Assembly (NCBI GenBank): GCA_049791475.1
Contig: JBAQZZ010000020.1
Location: 1 to 32,742, forward strand
DNA length: 32,742 nt
DNA from: CAXBID01 sp049791475
Lineage (GTDB): Bacteria > Bacteroidota > Bacteroidia > Flavobacteriales > Flavobacteriaceae
Direction: 5' to 3'
The translations under genes and the position numbers were made by a program. Positions 30,855 to 32,742 of the stretch are shown piece by piece. The notes beneath the pieces are model-generated. The model had not been told where the DNA came from. It saw only the letters and a list, made by a program, of their open reading frames with translations, and made no database searches. Position 1 is the first letter of the stretch, and each line of letters starts with the position of its first letter.

Positions 30855-32742
30855 ATGAAGTCACAAGATATCCGTTCTAAATTTTTAACTTTTTTTGAAG
30901 AAAAGAAGCATACCATTGTGCAATCTGCGCCTATGGTTTTAAAAGATGACCCTACCTTAATGTTTGTAAACTCAGGTATGGCACCCTTTAAAGAGTATTT
31001 TTTAGGCAATGCACAACCTAAAAATAATCGTATTGCTGATACTCAAAAATGTTTGCGAGTTTCTGGAAAACATAACGATTTAGAAGAAGTTGGCTATGAT
31101 ACATATCACCATACTTTATTTGAAATGTTGGGTAATTGGAGTTTTGGTGATTATTTTAAAAAAGAAGCCATTGCTTGGGCTTGGGAACTTTTAACTGAAG
31201 TTTACGGCATAGATAAAGATATTTTATATGTTACCGTTTTTGAAGGTAGTGATGATGCTGATAATCTTGAAATGGATACCGAAGCTTATGATTTTTGGAA
31301 GCAGTTTATTGCAGAAGACCGGATTTTAAAAGGTAATAAAAAAGATAACTTTTGGGAAATGGGCGATCAAGGGCCTTGTGGACCATGTAGTGAAATTCAT
31401 GTAGATATTCGCTCAACAGAAGAAAAAGCTAAAGTTGACGGGAAGACACTTGTAAATATGGATCATCCACAAGTTGTGGAAATTTGGAATTTGGTTTTCA
31501 TGCAATATAACCGAAAAGCAAATGGTTCTCTTGAAACTTTACCAAATAAACACATTGATACGGGAATGGGTTTTGAGCGACTTTGTATGGTTTTACAAGG
31601 CGTGCAATCTAATTATGATACCGATGTTTTTAAACCCATTATTAGAGAGATTGAAACTATTTCAGGTAAAAACTACGGAAAAGACGAAAAGGTTGATGTC
31701 GCTATTCGAGTTATTTCAGATCATGTTCGTGCTGTCGCCTTTTCAATAGCCGACGGGCAATTACCAAGTAATACTGGTGCTGGCTATGTTATTAGAAGAA
31801 TTTTGCGTCGTGCAATCCGCTACGGATTCACATTTTTAGATAAAAAAGAACCATTTATTTATAGATTAGTTGAGGTTTTAAGTAAAAAAATGGGAACTGC
31901 TTTCCCAGAATTAAAAGCTCAAAAACAGCTTATTGAAAATGTTATAAAGGAAGAGGAACAATCTTTTTTACGAACCTTGGATCAAGGTTTAGTGCTTTTA
32001 AATAGGATTGTTGAAGAAACCAAAGGAGATACTGTTTCGGGTAAAAAAGCCTTTGAACTTTATGACACTTATGGTTTTCCTATAGATTTAACAGCGTTGA
32101 TTCTCTCTGAAAAAGCATTTAAACTTGATGATAAAGGTTTTAATGAAGAACTTCAGAAACAAAAAAATCGTTCTCGTGCAGCAAGTGAAATGTCCACTGA
32201 TGATTGGACCATTTTGGCTAATGACGCTGAAGAAGAATTTGTGGGTTATGATACCCTTGAAGCTCAAGTAAAGCTAACACGATACAGAAAAGTAACCTCT
32301 AAAAAAGATGGTGAAATGTATCAACTCGTTTTTAATTTGACGCCGTTTTATCCAGAAGGTGGTGGGCAAGTAGGCGATAAAGGCTATTTGGAAGATACTC
32401 ATGGCGATGTGGTTTATATTCTAGATACAAAAAAGGAGAATAACGTTATTATTCATTTTACTAAAAACTTGCCGAAGCACATAGATGAAACTTTTAAAGC
32501 GGTAGTAGATGCAAAACAGCGTCACCGAACCGAATGTAATCATACAGCAACCCATTTGTTGCATCAGGCATTGCGCGAGGTTTTAGGTACGCATGTGGAA
32601 CAAAAAGGAAGTGCGGTACATTCAAAATATTTACGTTTTGATTTTTCACATTTCTCAAAATTGACTGTCGAAGAATTACGCGAAGTAGAGAATTTTGTAA
32701 ATAGACGAATAGATGGAAAATTACCTTTAATTGAAAAGCGAA
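30855..32742 (+). CDS. alaS: Alanyl-tRNA synthetase, N-terminal part
   Basis: The frame opens at the ATG at 30855 (MKSQDIRSKFLTFFEEKKHT) and runs off the right edge after about 629 codons; full AlaRS is about 870. The class II catalytic core is complete: motif 1 region with SAPMVLKDDPTLMFVNSGM, KHNDLEEVGYDTYHHTLFEM, motif 2, and NFWEMGDQGPCGPCSEIHVD. The anticodon-side helical region and the start of the editing domain follow, including HTATH (H563/H567), two zinc ligands that clear mischarged Ser and Gly. The C-Ala domain is beyond the window. Confidence 0.97.
   Translation, partial: MKSQDIRSKFLTFFEEKKHTIVQSAPMVLKDDPTLMFVNSGMAPFKEYFLGNAQPKNNRIADTQKCLRVSGKHNDLEEVGYDTYHHTLFEMLGNWSFGDYFKKEAIAWAWELLTEVYGIDKDILYVTVFEGSDDADNLEMDTEAYDFWKQFIAEDRILKGNKKDNFWEMGDQGPCGPCSEIHVDIRSTEEKAKVDGKTLVNMDHPQVVEIWNLVFMQYNRKANGSLETLPNKHIDTGMGFERLCMVLQGVQSNYDTDVFKPIIREIETISGKNYGKDEKVDVAIRVISDHVRAVAFSIADGQLPSNTGAGYVIRRILRRAIRYGFTFLDKKEPFIYRLVEVLSKKMGTAFPELKAQKQLIENVIKEEEQSFLRTLDQGLVLLNRIVEETKGDTVSGKKAFELYDTYGFPIDLTALILSEKAFKLDDKGFNEELQKQKNRSRAASEMSTDDWTILANDAEEEFVGYDTLEAQVKLTRYRKVTSKKDGEMYQLVFNLTPFYPEGGGQVGDKGYLEDTHGDVVYILDTKKENNVIIHFTKNLPKHIDETFKAVVDAKQRHRTECNHTATHLLHQALREVLGTHVEQKGSAVHSKYLRFDFSHFSKLTVEELREVENFVNRRIDGKLPLIEKR

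Overview
The window is AT-rich chromosomal DNA from a member of the Bacteroidota, most likely a marine Flavobacteriaceae. The evidence is the gene content: a PorP/SprF-type protein, LytS/LytTR signalling with a TPR histidine kinase, a tandem Nfu protein, a caa3-type oxidase accessory cluster and paired TPM/LemA genes. Several upstream regions also carry the Bacteroidota-type -7 box TAnnTTTG, some with a TTG or TTTG -33 box 18-20 nt upstream. No prophage, insertion sequence, CRISPR array, rRNA or tRNA gene was seen. Both ends cut through genes: the last codons of a 2Fe-2S ferredoxin on the left and about 629 codons of alaS on the right. No gene-free stretch exceeds 300 bases.

Layout. (1) 1-4.5 kb: ferredoxin end; a minus-strand LytTR response regulator and its histidine kinase; a divergent VWA-domain lipoprotein gene. 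Three TTACNCATTC direct repeats at exact 21-bp spacing lie between the kinase and the lipoprotein gene and look like a LytTR binding site. (2) 4.5-10.3 kb: a PorP/SprF-like protein, then plus-strand genes for an Fe-S carrier of the Nfu type, a dodecin, a lipidated DUF255 thioredoxin-fold protein coupled to a DUF1304 membrane protein, and an MscS channel. (3) 10.3-16.8 kb, minus strand: a tightly packed operon, ABC ATPase - permease - permease - HlyD-type adaptor - TolC - tsaB, i.e. a MacAB/TolC-like tripartite exporter with an essential tRNA-modification gene at the end. (4) 16.9-22.5 kb, minus strand: a cytochrome oxidase assembly and subunit cluster, in transcription order ctaB (heme O synthase), two subunit III paralogues, subunit IV, terminator, a cysteine-less SCO-like protein, a canonical SCO, a DUF420 protein and a 72-residue membrane protein with a CxxC. 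Subunits I and II are not here. (5) 22.5-24.8 kb, minus strand: DUF1853 protein, metallophosphoesterase, two-TM protein. (6) 25-27.4 kb, plus strand: der and a PfkB-family sugar kinase of the KdgK type. (7) 27.4-30.7 kb, minus strand: M23 peptidase - MerR, then LemA - TPM - TPM. (8) alaS on the plus strand.

Most of the window is core housekeeping sequence. The less expected signals are regulatory or structural: the 21-bp-phased repeats next to the LytTR system; a family of small hairpin repeats with constant ends (AGATT...AATGAC) and varying but self-complementary stems, concentrated between the oxidase accessory genes; a cysteine-less SCO paralogue beside a normal SCO; a large hydrophilic insertion in one subunit III; and promoters that argue for revised starts of ctaB and the sugar kinase and for a nearly leaderless DUF255 mRNA. 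I did not find a clearly new multi-gene system. The best candidate for undescribed biology is the LytTR/VWA-lipoprotein regulon with its phased repeats.
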